Positions 40,514 through 51,500 of a stretch of DNA of 64,000 nucleotides are shown in pieces. This DNA is from Candidatus Altimarinota bacterium (GTDB lineage Bacteria; Patescibacteriota; Gracilibacteria; BD1-5; UBA6164): positions 62,001 through 126,000 of the forward strand of contig JAQTWV010000002.1 in NCBI GenBank assembly GCA_028689115.1, given 5' to 3'. The notes below the pieces were generated by a model. The model saw only the letters and a program-made list of their open reading frames with translations. It was not told the DNA's origin and searched no databases. Numbering within the stretch: position 1 is the first letter of the stretch; each line of letters opens with the position of its first letter. The position numbers and the translations under genes were made by a program.

Positions 40514-40786
40514 TTATTTTATTATAGTACATTCATATTTTGTATTTACATTATTTTCACATTTTACACCTGGAACTTTTTCTGTAACAATTACTTCATT
40601 ATTTTCAATTATACATTTATATGTTTGTTTATTTTCAATTTCTATACAATCTAGCCCAGGTATTTTTTCAGTTACTATTACTTTTGTAGTTTTGCTTGTT
40701 TCAATTTTATTATTTTCATTACTAATTTCATTATTACATGATGATAATAAAATTATTATTAATGAAATTAGTATAAATTTTTTCAT
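40514..40786 (-). CDS. Lipoprotein encoded between korA and korB
   Basis: A 90-residue predicted lipoprotein with lipobox LLSSC at residues 13-17. The mature part has two copies of a unit VIVTEK(I/V)PG(L/V)(D/K)CxxxxxxxYxC, each with two cysteines, so each is probably a small disulfide-closed beta hairpin. Gaps of 3 and 4 bases tie it to the flanking oxidoreductase genes, so it is co-expressed with both. Such a position is unusual, as a periplasmic lipoprotein has no known part in the cytosolic enzyme. Function unknown. Confidence 0.8.
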   Translation of the reverse strand: MKKFILISLIIILLSSCNNEISNENNKIETSKTTKVIVTEKIPGLDCIEIENKQTYKCIIENNEVIVTEKVPGVKCENNVNTKYECTIIK

Positions 40787-40789
40787 TTT

Positions 40790-42454
40790 TTATTTTTTTA
40801 ATTCGTTAAAATCTTCTATATAGAAAGGGAATAGATCATATTTTCTTAATCTAGAAATTTTTAATCATCCTATATAATTTAATCAAAATTCTTTTGTAAT
40901 GTAGTTTTCTAATTGTCCAGAATAGTTATTTTCTATAAAAATAACTTCATCAAGTTTTTCTATTTCTTCTCTTAATCTTTCATCAAGAGGTTTTAAAAAT
41001 TTTATAACTATTAAACCATAATCACTATTTTCTTTTACAAATTGTTCAGCTGTATATCTAGTAAAACTAGTTACTATAAGCATTTTCTTTGCACTAGGAT
41101 TTACTATTTCATAACCTTTATATCATTCTTTTTTGAAAAAATCTTTTAGTTTTCTCCATCTTTTTTCTGTCATTGCTTTTTTCACTTCTCTATCTTCAGA
41201 AGTTGCTCAGTATTCATCATGTTCATAACTTGAAGATATGAAATCACCATTTATAGTTCAAACTTTTACTCTTGGAGAAACTCAAGATTCATTTAACTCA
41301 TATCTTTTGTAATCAACTCCTGGATTTTCAAGAATAACTCATCTTTCAACTTTAGGAACTTCTAGTTTTCAAATACTTCAAACCATTTCACTTGATTGTT
41401 TATCCATCAATATAAGTACTATTGTTTGGTATTTGTCAGCTATATTAAGTGCAAGTCATCAGAAATAATGTGCTTCTTCTAGTGAACTTGGGTACATAAC
41501 TACGTGTTCAAAATCTCAAAAGGTAGGATTTAAAGCAAAATTTATATCTCAAGCTTCGTGATAAGTTGGAGTTCAAGTACTTGGTCCAGCTCTTTGAGAA
41601 AGTACAACTGTTATTGGAAATTCTGCTTGAATAGCAAAGCTTAATGCTTCACTCATAAGTGCAAATCAACCACCAGAACTACCACTCATTGCTCTTGCTC
41701 AAGTAAAACTTGCTCATAGAGCACTATTTATAACAGCAACTTCGTCTTCTGCTTGAAGATACTTAACTCTACCATCATTAATAACTTCACTTAAAATTGT
41801 AGAAGCTGGAGTCATAGGATATGCACTATAAAACTCAAGTTCTCATTCTATAGCTCATTTTGTTAATGATTTATTTCCGTAAATAGTTTTTTTAGCTTCT
41901 CAAATTCTTACTATTTTTATATTAGAAGTATTTTTAATTTCATAGTTTGAAAATATATCTTCAACTATTTTTTTATTATTATTTACAGTGTCTAATCATT
42001 TTCTTTCAAATACTTTTTCTATTTTTTCAAGAATTATATCTATATCTAAATTTAGGTATTTTGCATAAATTCAAAGTAGGTAAGTATTGTCATATTTATC
42101 AGCTATTTCTAAATCCAATATGTTGTAAGTATCTAAACTTATTCACTTATCTTTTAATTTTTGTAGCCATTTAGTGTTTATGATTATTGTAGCACCATTT
42201 TTTAAACTACTTATTTGTTTTTCTAAACTTTCAGCATTAAAAGCCAAAACTATGTCTATATATTTTGTAAGAAATTTTTCATTTTTATCTGAAATATTTA
42301 CATCAAAAAAATTTACTCATCATTTTATTCTTGATTCGTATTCTATATCTGTTATTAGGTCATAACCTAGTTCAGCATAAAGTTCAGATATTATATCAAC
42401 AGTTGAGTTAACTCATGCTCATGCAGGTCATGTTATTCTAGTATTTAAGTTCAT
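40790..42454 (-). CDS. korA: 2-oxoacid:ferredoxin oxidoreductase, fused gamma-alpha subunit
   Basis: A 554-residue subunit. Residues 1 to about 185 are the gamma domain (ITGPAGAGVNSTVDIISELYAELGYD, YESRIKGGVNFFDVNIS). The rest is the alpha domain with [62 protein letters not shown], the conserved 'QRaGPsTG.PT', and a C-terminal KLDEVIFIENNYSGQLENYI. With KorB it would oxidise 2-oxoglutarate or a related oxoacid to the acyl-CoA while reducing ferredoxin. The single-chain gamma-alpha form is common in KorA. The natural substrate is not predictable from sequence. Confidence 0.93.
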
Positions 42455-42461
42455 TTATTTT

Positions 42462-42683
42462 TTATTTAATTTCTATTGTATTTCATGTTCCATTCAATTC
42501 TCAAGTTGAAGTACTTCAACTTTGAGAATTAATTAATTGTTGTATTTTTTCATATTGTTCTTGAGTAATTTCAGGTTGTTTATTACCATTTTGTAATATT
42601 ACAATTAATCAAGTTCATAATATAGATACTATTATTCATAATAGAGCTAATACAGCCATTATTTTTGCTCATTTTTTTGCCAT
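42462..42683 (-). CDS. Small membrane protein of the kor operon
   Basis: A 73-residue protein with one membrane helix (residues 8-30, IMAVLALLGIIVSILGTGLIVIL) and a hydrophilic Gln/Ser/Gly/Thr tail outside. It starts 3 bases after the large upstream gene and stops 7 bases before korA, so it belongs to the operon. Its coding sequence contains a long palindrome at 42494-42532. Not recognised. Confidence 0.65.
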
Positions 42684-42686
42684 TTT

Positions 42687-45473
42687 TTATTTAATTAATT
42701 TTAAAGTTTTTTCTAAATCATATATAGAAATTTTTTCTTTTAATTGTTCTTTTCAATTATATAATACTGAATTTACAGCTATTCATCTTATTTTTATTTC
42801 TAAATTTATATCATCAATTTTAAAAATATAATTGTTATCAGAATAATTATAAGTTATATCTACTTTTTTAATTCATAAAGAATTATCTATTTTTATTAAT
42901 ATTTCATTTATGTTATTAAAATTTAATAACATACTTGTAAAATCATTCTTAAATGTACTAATTTTAAAATTTCAGATTATTTTTATAAGATTTCAATTAT
43001 ATAATTGATTATCAAATTGATTATAAAATAAAAATTCTGGATTTATAAAACTATGTTCAGGATATTTATTTAGAAAATTATATTTAGATGAAATTATAGT
43101 TTTATATTTTGCATTTAAATTTTCATAATATATAGTTCATTTTTTTATGAAAATATCATAATCGTTTAAATTTTCTTTTACTATAATATCATTATAACTT
43201 ATATCTAAAAATCATTTTATAGTTTGAAAATCTCAATTAGCTCATAGAAGTTTTGTTCTTTTAAATATTTTTACTATGTCACTTTCTTCAATTGTATTAG
43301 TATTATTATCAATAATAGTAGTATTTGTTTCGCTTTTTGGTGGATTAAAAATATATAAAAAGAAATTTTTAAAATCATATTTATCTATTTCTGTACTTCA
43401 TGAATTTCTTTTATAGTTCTCATTCCAAATTATTTTTTCATCATCTAATTTATATGATCATTTATTTATATTTTTATCTCAATTTATTGAAAATCAATAA
43501 ATGTTATTATAATTTGTAGGTGATAAGAACATATCTAATTGCAAATTATTTCATATAACTAAATTTTCAATTTTATAACAATATGGTTCTTCTAATCAAT
43601 CAAAATTATATTTTGCTATTTGATTTTCACAATAATTATATCATCTTATACTTATTTTTGTATTTGATAAATCAATATAATTAAATGAATTTAAAAATTG
43701 TTTAGCATTTTCAACAGAAAATACTACTTTTCAATTTGTTTCATTTATAGTGTTACCATATAAAAGATTTTTATTTTGGTCATTGTAGTTAGCAGTATAT
43801 GTATTATAGTCTTCAATTGCCATTAAATATTCATTGAATAATTTTTTTGAAGACGAGAATTCATCCTTTATCAATTGATCCTTGGTTCTATCTCATAATT
43901 CCACACTATTTTTATTAAAAAAATTATATATAGAATTTATATTTTTTTCTAATAATTTTCATTTTTCAGAACTTATTAAATTTTTTTTATTTAATATAAG
44001 CAAATTTTGTTCATTTCTTTCTTTCTCAAAATATGTCTCTCCAATTTTTATTGCTAATTTTTTTAGTATTTCATTATAATTCTCAATTCATGTCCTAACT
44101 CTTATATTATCATCAATAGAATAATAGTCTATACTTATATTATAGTAATCATTAAATATATTTAATATATTTTCTAATTTAATATTTGGATTATTAGATA
44201 TTTCTTGAAATCATGCTAAGATAGATTTATTTAAGAAAAATATAAAATAACTTTTTTCTATTTCATTTAATTTATTTTCAATTATTTTTTGATTAATAGT
44301 ATTTAAATCTAAATATATATCTTTATAATCATTAAAATCATATTTAAAATATAAATTTCCTAAAGCAATTAAATAATCATTCTCAAAGTTATAGTTTTTA
44401 TTTTCAAGTTTATTATATATTTTTGAAAAATTTATTTTTGCACCAATTTCATTTTTTCATCAATTAATTACTAGATTTGAATAAAAATCAAAAATGTTTT
44501 TCATTTCAATGTAATCATTTTGATTAATTGTTTTAAGTTCATTTAATGATTCAATTAAGAAATTATTTTTTGAATTATCTATTTCTTTACTTGATATTAT
44601 ATCTCATATACTTCTTAATATAAGATTTTTATAATATATTGATTTTTTAGTTTCATTTAAAAAATATTTATTATATTGTTTTATAAATTTTTCTCATAAT
44701 AAAAATCAAAATTTACTAGATTTAAATTCACTTAAATATTTTTCTTGAATATTATTATTTAAATAAAGAAATTTAAACATATTCTTGATATTTTCACTTT
44801 CAATGTCTTCTTTTTTTCAAGTTATTTTATCAATTATATTTTGATTTATTTCTCAGTCTATTATTATCCTTTCATTAAAAAATTCTAGTGGAAATCTTTG
44901 AATTAATTTTAGTAAATCTGCATTTTCCACATTTTTATTTTGACTTGGAATTATTTTTATGTAATTATGTGGGAATAAATATACAGTGTTTACAACTCTA
45001 TTTGTTTCAGTGTTTATTAATTTTAATTCTATATTTGAATTAATAGAAAATACAGTTGTTCTAGATCATGAATTGTCCAAAAAAAATGTAGAGGGTCATT
45101 TAGTATTAATACTAAATCATTCTCAAACAATATTATATTCTGAATTTAGTTCAGAAAAATTTATCAAAAATATTCATTTTTCTAATGAAATTTTTTTTGT
45201 TTTATCATTTGAAATATTTATTTTTCATTTGTAATTTAGTATCTTATCAAATTGATTTATATAGTTAATGTCTAATCATCAAGTAGAATTACTTCATGAA
45301 TTAAAAATCAATTCATCATTTTTTATTTCTAATCAATGTAATCAAGTTTCATTATTTGTGTAAAATACTTTATCAAAGCTTACGTAGTTTTGATTTCAAA
45401 AAGTATTTGAAACTAGCCATAAAAAAATCAATATTGTTAATATACCAAAAAAAATTTTGTTTAATGAAATCAC
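42687..45473 (-). CDS. Large membrane-anchored protein heading the kor operon
   Basis: A 928-residue protein. One N-terminal membrane helix (residues 3-18, ISLNKIFFGILTILIFLWLV) is followed by an extracytoplasmic body with many aromatic Asn/Lys-rich helices and beta segments, hence Asn/Ile/Lys-heavy composition and no recognisable domain. It begins at GTG 45473; TAA closes the frame just upstream. It is the first gene of a five-gene unit that contains korA and korB, with a promoter-like TATAAT close upstream. Not recognised; a surface protein is likely. Confidence 0.7.
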
Positions 45474-45503
45474 TTTAAAATAATTTAGTTATATATTTAA
45501 TTT

Positions 45504-45530
45504 ATTATATGAATTTTAGCTTTTTGTAAA
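45504..45530 (-). promoter_or_regulatory. Promoter of the five-gene kor operon
   Basis: On the minus strand TTTACA (45525-45530), 15 bases, TATAAT (45504-45509), lying in the 67-base gap after the phospholipase D-like gene. The spacer is one or two bases shorter than ideal. Confidence 0.45.
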
Positions 45531-45540
45531 GGTTTTTTTA

Positions 45541-46587
45541 TTATTTAAAATCATAATTAAAAATATCTAAAAATTTTAAAATTATATCTTTATTATTAAT
45601 TAAAATTCATATTTCTCTATTTTTATCAATTGAGTAATTTGAAAAATTTATACTTCAAATAAATAAATATTTTTCATCAATTAATATTGATTTTGCATGC
45701 ATTGTATACTTTGGTATTACTTTTATTTCTATTTGATTATCAATTAATTTTTTTGTATTTTCATCATTTATTGCTGTTTTTGGAATTACTGCACTTATTT
45801 TTATATTTTTCTTTTTCTTTATTTCAATCAATTTTTTGTTTATTTCATCATCACTAAAATATTGCATATATATTTTTATATCACTATTTGCACTTTCAAG
45901 TAAATCTATAATTTTTTCTCTTGAAATAGTAGGTGATATAATCAAATTATCATCATAGACTGTTTTTTTAATTCATTCAAAATCATCATTAAAGATTTTT
46001 AAGAGTTTTTTATTTAACTCTAAATCATTAATAAATACAAAAAAATCCCTATTTTGTGTAAAAGTAGAATAAGTTAAATTTCCTGTTGAAATTATGTTTA
46101 ATCAATCTATTAAAATCATTTTTGAGTGATTTAATGCATAGTTTTTTGTATTTGACCAAACAATTTCTATATTGTATTTTTTAAATTCATTATAAGTCTT
46201 ATCATTTATACTATAAGCTAGATAAGGATCTTTTTCCAATATTATTTTTACATCAACTCATCTTTTTTTAGCTTTAATTAGAGCTTCACGAGTTCTATTT
46301 TCAGTTAACATATAGATTTCTACATATACGTAATCATGAGCACTATTTATTTTTTCAACTATATAATTGAGTAGTTTTTTGTCAGGAGTACTAAAAATTT
46401 CTATATTTTCATAATTTTTTATATTATCAATTTTGAAATTTTCTAATTGTTCTTTGTTTTCTTTCTCATTTTTTGATATTTCTATCTTATCTTTATGAAA
46501 ATCAAAATATTCTTTTCAGTAAAACAGGGAAAAGAATATTAAAAAATTAATTATAACTAAAAAACTTATTATTTTATTTTTTTTCAT
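45541..46587 (-). CDS. Phospholipase D-family protein, two HKD motifs
   Basis: A 348-residue membrane-tethered protein. One N-terminal helix (IISFLVIINFLIFFSLF) precedes the catalytic part. Two HxKx4D motifs are present: NHSKMILIDG with GNLTYSTFTQNRD after it, and MHAKSILIDEKYLFIGSINFSNYSIDKNRE, each followed by the expected Gly-Ser/Asn. This is the two-domain plan of cardiolipin synthases and PLD-type nucleases. With a single anchor and no second helix, an exported PLD acting on lipid or DNA outside is as likely as cardiolipin synthase. Confidence 0.88.
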
Positions 46588-46608
46588 TTTTTATTTTTTA
46601 AAATTTAG

Positions 46609-46639
46609 AAAAAACTCCTAGCGTTGTTAGGAGTTTTTA
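46609..46639 (-). terminator. Terminator of dnaJ
   Basis: Stem AAAAACTCCTA / TAGGAGTTTTT with a GCGTTG-like loop, just past the dnaJ stop codon on the minus strand. Confidence 0.85.
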
Positions 46640-46642
46640 TGT

Positions 46643-47743
46643 TTAACCAAATATTTTTTCAAATACTCATCATTTATTTACATCTATCTTTTTTTCTTTT
46701 GCTATTTCTTCATATAATTCTCTTTCTTTTTTCCCTAATTTTTTAGGTATTTTAATTTTTATTTCTATAAATAAATCTCATTTTCTATCACTATCTATAT
46801 GTTTTACTCAATCTCAAGATATTTTTATCACATTAGAATGTTCTGTTCAAGCTTTTATTTCTATTTTTCTTTTTCAAATAATTGGAATATTTATTTCTTT
46901 AGTTGCTCATAAAACTGCTTCAACAACTTCTATTTCTAATTCAAAATGTAGATTTGTATCATCTCTTTGTAATCATTTTTCTTCTTGTTCTACTTCAAAT
47001 TTTATGTATAAATCTCCATTTCTATTTCCATCAGTTCCAGAATTTCATTCAGAAGTTATTTTTATAACCATTCACTCATTTATTCAAGCTGGAATATCTA
47101 TATTCATTTCTTTTTTTACAACTTTTCTTTTTTCTCAGTGACAATTATTACATACTTTTTCAAATGTTTCTCAAGATCCAGAACATTCATCACATGTTAC
47201 AGATTGTTGAATTACTCAAAACATACTTTGAGTTGAGTGAGTTACTTGTCATCTACCATTACACTTTGAACAAGTCTTTTTTCCACTTCATCATTGTCAA
47301 TTACAAGTAGAACAAGCTTCTTTTTTGTTGAAACTAATTTTTTCTTTTCATCAATAAATACTTGTTTTTAAATCTATGTGAAGGGTATATTCTAAATCTT
47401 CTCAAACTTGAGATGTTTTCCTTTTTCTTCATCATGCAGAACTAAATCCTCATCAAAAAAATGATTCAAAAATATCTCATAAATCAACATCAACTCATCA
47501 TCCAAATCATCCACCAAACGGATTTCATCTTCCAGATGCATCACCAAATGTGTCATAATTTCTTCTTTTTTCATCATCACTTAATACTTCGTAAGCTTTG
47601 TTTATTTCTTTGAATTTTTCTTCAGCACTTTTATCACCAGAGTTTCTATCAGGATGATACTGCATAGCAAGTTTTCTATATGCTTTTTTTACTTCTTCTT
47701 TTGATGCATTTTTATCTAATCATAAAACATTATATAAATCCAT
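46643..47743 (-). CDS. dnaJ: Chaperone DnaJ
   Basis: A 366-residue full-length Hsp40 that hands clients to DnaK. The J domain has HPD at residues 30-32. A Gly/Phe linker rich in TGA glycine follows (NPFGGGFGGG). Four zinc repeats are present, CSTCNG, CSKCNG, CDECSG and CNNCHG, and then the two C-terminal substrate domains ([30 protein letters not shown]). Length and start are canonical. dnaK and grpE are not in the window. It has its own terminator. Confidence 0.97.
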
Positions 47744-47805
47744 TATTATTAATTATCTTATAAAACTAAAAATATATTATATAAAAAATTTTAAATGTAA
47801 AGTTT

Positions 47806-47855
47806 AAAAAATCCTTTAAAACTGACTTTAAAGTCAGTTTTAAAGGATTTTTATT
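47806..47855 (-). terminator. Terminator of ssb
   Basis: Long stem AAAAATCCTTTAAAACTGAC / GTCAGTTTTAAAGGATTTTT with a 6-base loop, 12 bases past the ssb stop codon. Confidence 0.85.
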
Positions 47856-47866
47856 TTTTACTTAGT

Positions 47867-48310
47867 TTAGAAAGGAATATCTTCAATAGAAATTTCTTCC
47901 TCTTGTTTAGGAGACGATTTTCTAATAGCAGGAGATGAGTTTTCATTGCTAAATGAATTGTTATTTTCTGAACCTCATTCTGATTTTGAATCAAGCATAA
48001 TCATATTTTCTCATACTATTTCAGTTTTGTATCTTTTTGTACCATCTTGTGCTTCCCAAGTTCTTGTTTGAAGTCTACCTTCTATAAAAACCCTTTTTCA
48101 TTTTCATAAATATTGCATAGCTATTTCAGCTAATTTTCACCATAAAACCACATTGTGAAATTCTACTTGTTCTTGTTTATTTCAAGTTGAATCTGTCCAA
48201 TTTCTATTAGTAGCCAATGAGAAACTTAAAACATTTTGTCCATTAGGTGTTTGCTTTAGTTCTAAATCTTGTGTAATTCTACCAATAACTTGCGCTTTGT
48301 TTAAATCCAT
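47867..48310 (-). CDS. ssb: Single-stranded DNA-binding protein
   Basis: A 147-residue OB-fold protein. [75 protein letters not shown] and the closing acidic tip EEISIEDIPF are canonical; the tip recruits other replication proteins. The Gln/Gly linker is short. Transcribed alone from a TATAAT-containing promoter. Confidence 0.96.
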
Positions 48311-48362
48311 AATGCTTTTGCTTAGGAAAATAATATAGAAATCATAAAAATTTCTAATCCTT

Positions 48363-48391
48363 ATTATAATGATTAATTTTAAAAATCAAGA
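48363..48391 (-). promoter_or_regulatory. Promoter of ssb
   Basis: On the minus strand TCTTGA (48386-48391), 17 bases, TATAAT (48363-48368). Confidence 0.5.
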
Positions 48392-48482
48392 GAAAATATA
48401 AAAAAGTATATAAAAGGTATATTTATTCGTATAAAAATACCAAAAAGTCAAGCTAAAATGATAAAATTACTATATAAGTTTT

Positions 48483-48511
48483 TTGCTCAATATTTTTTAT
48501 TATGGTAATAT
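48483..48511 (+). promoter_or_regulatory. Promoter of the PKD surface-protein gene
   Basis: TTGCTC (48483-48488), 17 bases, TAATAT (48506-48511), leaving a leader of about 26 bases. Confidence 0.6.
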
Positions 48512-48543
48512 TATCTCAAATAACTATTTGTTAAATATTAGAT

Positions 48544-51500
48544 ATGTTTAAAAAAATTATCGTTGCATTGTTTATATTTTCTGCATTAGCTGTTAATTCT
48601 AATCTAGCTTATTCAGCTGATACAAGCGGAGAATCTTATACTACTTTGACACAAGTTGATTATAAAACTTTTAATGAGTATAGGTATAAAATGACAGATC
48701 AATACTTAGAATTAAGAAATAAATTTGAGGTTGATTGAAAGATAGATGCATATATCGCAGCTAGGATTTTATTTTATGCAAAAGAATGAATGAACTATCT
48801 ACCAGATAGTTTAGCAAATAAAAACTATTATAATTATTTAAAAAGTTCAATTGAAAAATGAGTTAAATATCCAGAAAACTCAGCATTTTTTGAAGAAATT
48901 GCAACTTCAATTGAAAATTATATGGAAAAAACAAATATTCAAAAAATAACTGGTATTGTAGAATCATTTCCATCTACATGAAATGCGCCTTTAACTGTTA
49001 CTCTTAGATGAGGTGTAAAAGATCCAACTTGAACTAAATTAGAAAATCATAATTTTACATGGTGGATAAATGAATGATGAAAAAGAAAAGTTATATGAAA
49101 TAAAGTTTCAATGACTTATATATTTAAAGAAGAATGAAACTACTCAGTATTTTTAGATGTAACTTCAAACCATAAAAATAGTTTAGGATTTAACGATGTA
49201 TTACCATTTTCTTCTAGAGTTGATATAGTTGTTAAAGAAAAAATAGCATCTATCATATTAAAAGTAAATAGTGAATATTTATGACAACAAGAAGAACTTA
49301 AATTTTTACCTGATGATGCTAGATATGGATTACTTTTTGATGCAACAAGTTCAACGCCAACTTCTGGTACTAAATTTTTAAAAACTGAATGGGATTTTTG
49401 AAATGGTATAACAAGAATTTATGATGGTGGACCAAAAGTAGAAAGGGTAACTTATGGATGAGAATGAGAATTTACCGTAAAACTGAAACTAACAACAAAT
49501 GAAAATAAAACTGTTGAGAGAAAATTTCTTTTAAAAGTTCATAATCCTATTGCAACAATTAGAACTACTAGTGAAGATGGTTATTTAGGTGATAAATTTA
49601 CTTTTACAGCTAATCCTACTTGAAGTAATACTAATCTTACGTATTCTTGGAAGATAATTGATATTAAAAATGATAAAGAGATATTAAATAAAACAGCTTC
49701 AACTTTTACTCATACTTTTACAGAAAAATGAAAATATAATGTTCAACTATTTGTAACAGATGCATCTGGACAAACTGATGTAGATTATAAGATTATACAT
49801 ATAAATTCTAGAGCACCAGAAGCAAAATATGTTTATAGTGTACCTTTTCCAAATAAACCAAATACAGTATTTTTAGATGCAACTTCTTCTTTTGATGCAG
49901 ACTTTAGTGATGATGGAAAATTAACATTTAGTTGGATTATAAATGGTGAAAGAGTAGTTTTAGATAATCCAAATTTCAATTGATCAAATGGTTATTATAC
50001 TTTTTCGTCAATTTGAGATCAATCTGTTGTTTTAGAAGTTACAGATCCTGATGATATGTCAGCACAAAATACTCAAAAGATAAGTATTAAATCTACACTT
50101 TCAGTTGAATTCTTTGCTTTTCCTAGAGTTTCTCAAAGAGAAAAACCAGTTAGATTAGTAGCAGATTCTCCTAAAGCAAGTTTCTATGAATGGGATTTTG
50201 GTGATGGTGAAAAAGAATGATGAAAAACAGATACAATTACTCATACATTTAGTAAATCATGAGTTTATTCTGTAAAACTTAAAGTTGTTGATGAAAATGA
50301 TGATTCAAATACATTTTCAAAAAATGTTTATATTTGAGATACAGATCAACCTTATGCATATATTTCACTAAAAGATACTAAATTAAATAATGTTTCTTAT
50401 GAAGAAAATGCATGTAATTGAGAATGAGCGTATATTGTAAATAGAGTGGACACATTTACATTTGATGGAGGTGAGAGTTTAGATGTTACTTGAGAAAATA
50501 CTTGATTGTCATATTCTTGGAAATTAGGAACTTCAATTTATAGTTCACAAAATTTTACTAAAAAATTTGATGAATTAGGTTGTAGTAAAGTAAAATTAAG
50601 TGTAAAAAGTTCTAAAACTTGAAAAGAATCAAGTCAAGAAGTAAATGTAAAAGTTGAAAATTTAAAACCAACTCTATCTAGTTTAGATATAAGAGTAAAA
50701 GATAGTGAATCAGATCCTGTTTTAGTTTCTGTAAATGCACTTTGAGCAAAAGATTTAGATTGAGTAATTCAATCATATCTATGGTATTATTATACAGATT
50801 TAGATCCAGAACCTCAAGATTTTAGAGCAACAAAAATTGAATCTACTACATTTGTATTACCAAAAGTAACGTGAAATTATTATTTTGTTGTTATTATGAA
50901 AGATAATAATGAAGCAAGAAGTAATTCACAAGATTTAAATGGTTCTAAGTATTTTATAACTCTTACTTGAGATAATGTAAATACACCAATTGTTGATTTA
51001 AATGTAAATAATAGTTCGGTTTCAATATGAGATGAAGTAGTTTTTACTTCAAATGTAGAAAATATATTATGACAAAATCTTAATTCTAAAGTAAAATTTT
51101 CTTGGGATTTTGATTGAGATGGATTTTATGATAAAGAAACAGATACTAATTCTGTTGCTTATAAATATGAAAGTTCAGGAGAAAAATTTGCAAAAGTTAA
51201 AGTAAAATATAAAGGTTTTTCAAATACTAAAACTGTTACTATAAATGTAGCAAATGTATTAAAACCAGATTTTGATTATATATCTATATGAAATGACTAT
51301 GTATTTTTTGATAAGAGTTTAGGAAATGCAACAAGCTATTTGTGGGATATGTGAGATGGTAATACAATTACAAAAGAAGGTTCATTTAATTATACTTATG
51401 ATGATTGAAAATCTTCTCATTTAGTTACTTTGAAACTTTCTGAATCAACAAAAAGTAAAGAAATAACTAAAAAAGTAGTTAAAGATTTATCAAATTATAT

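Noticed and set aside
40458-40823. 121-codon plus-strand frame in the kor operon
   Set aside because: The minus strand has a lipoprotein with a perfect lipobox and repeat structure at the same place.
46643-47743. Apparent multiple broken frames in dnaJ and many other genes
   Set aside because: All interruptions are TGA at conserved glycines. Not pseudogenes.
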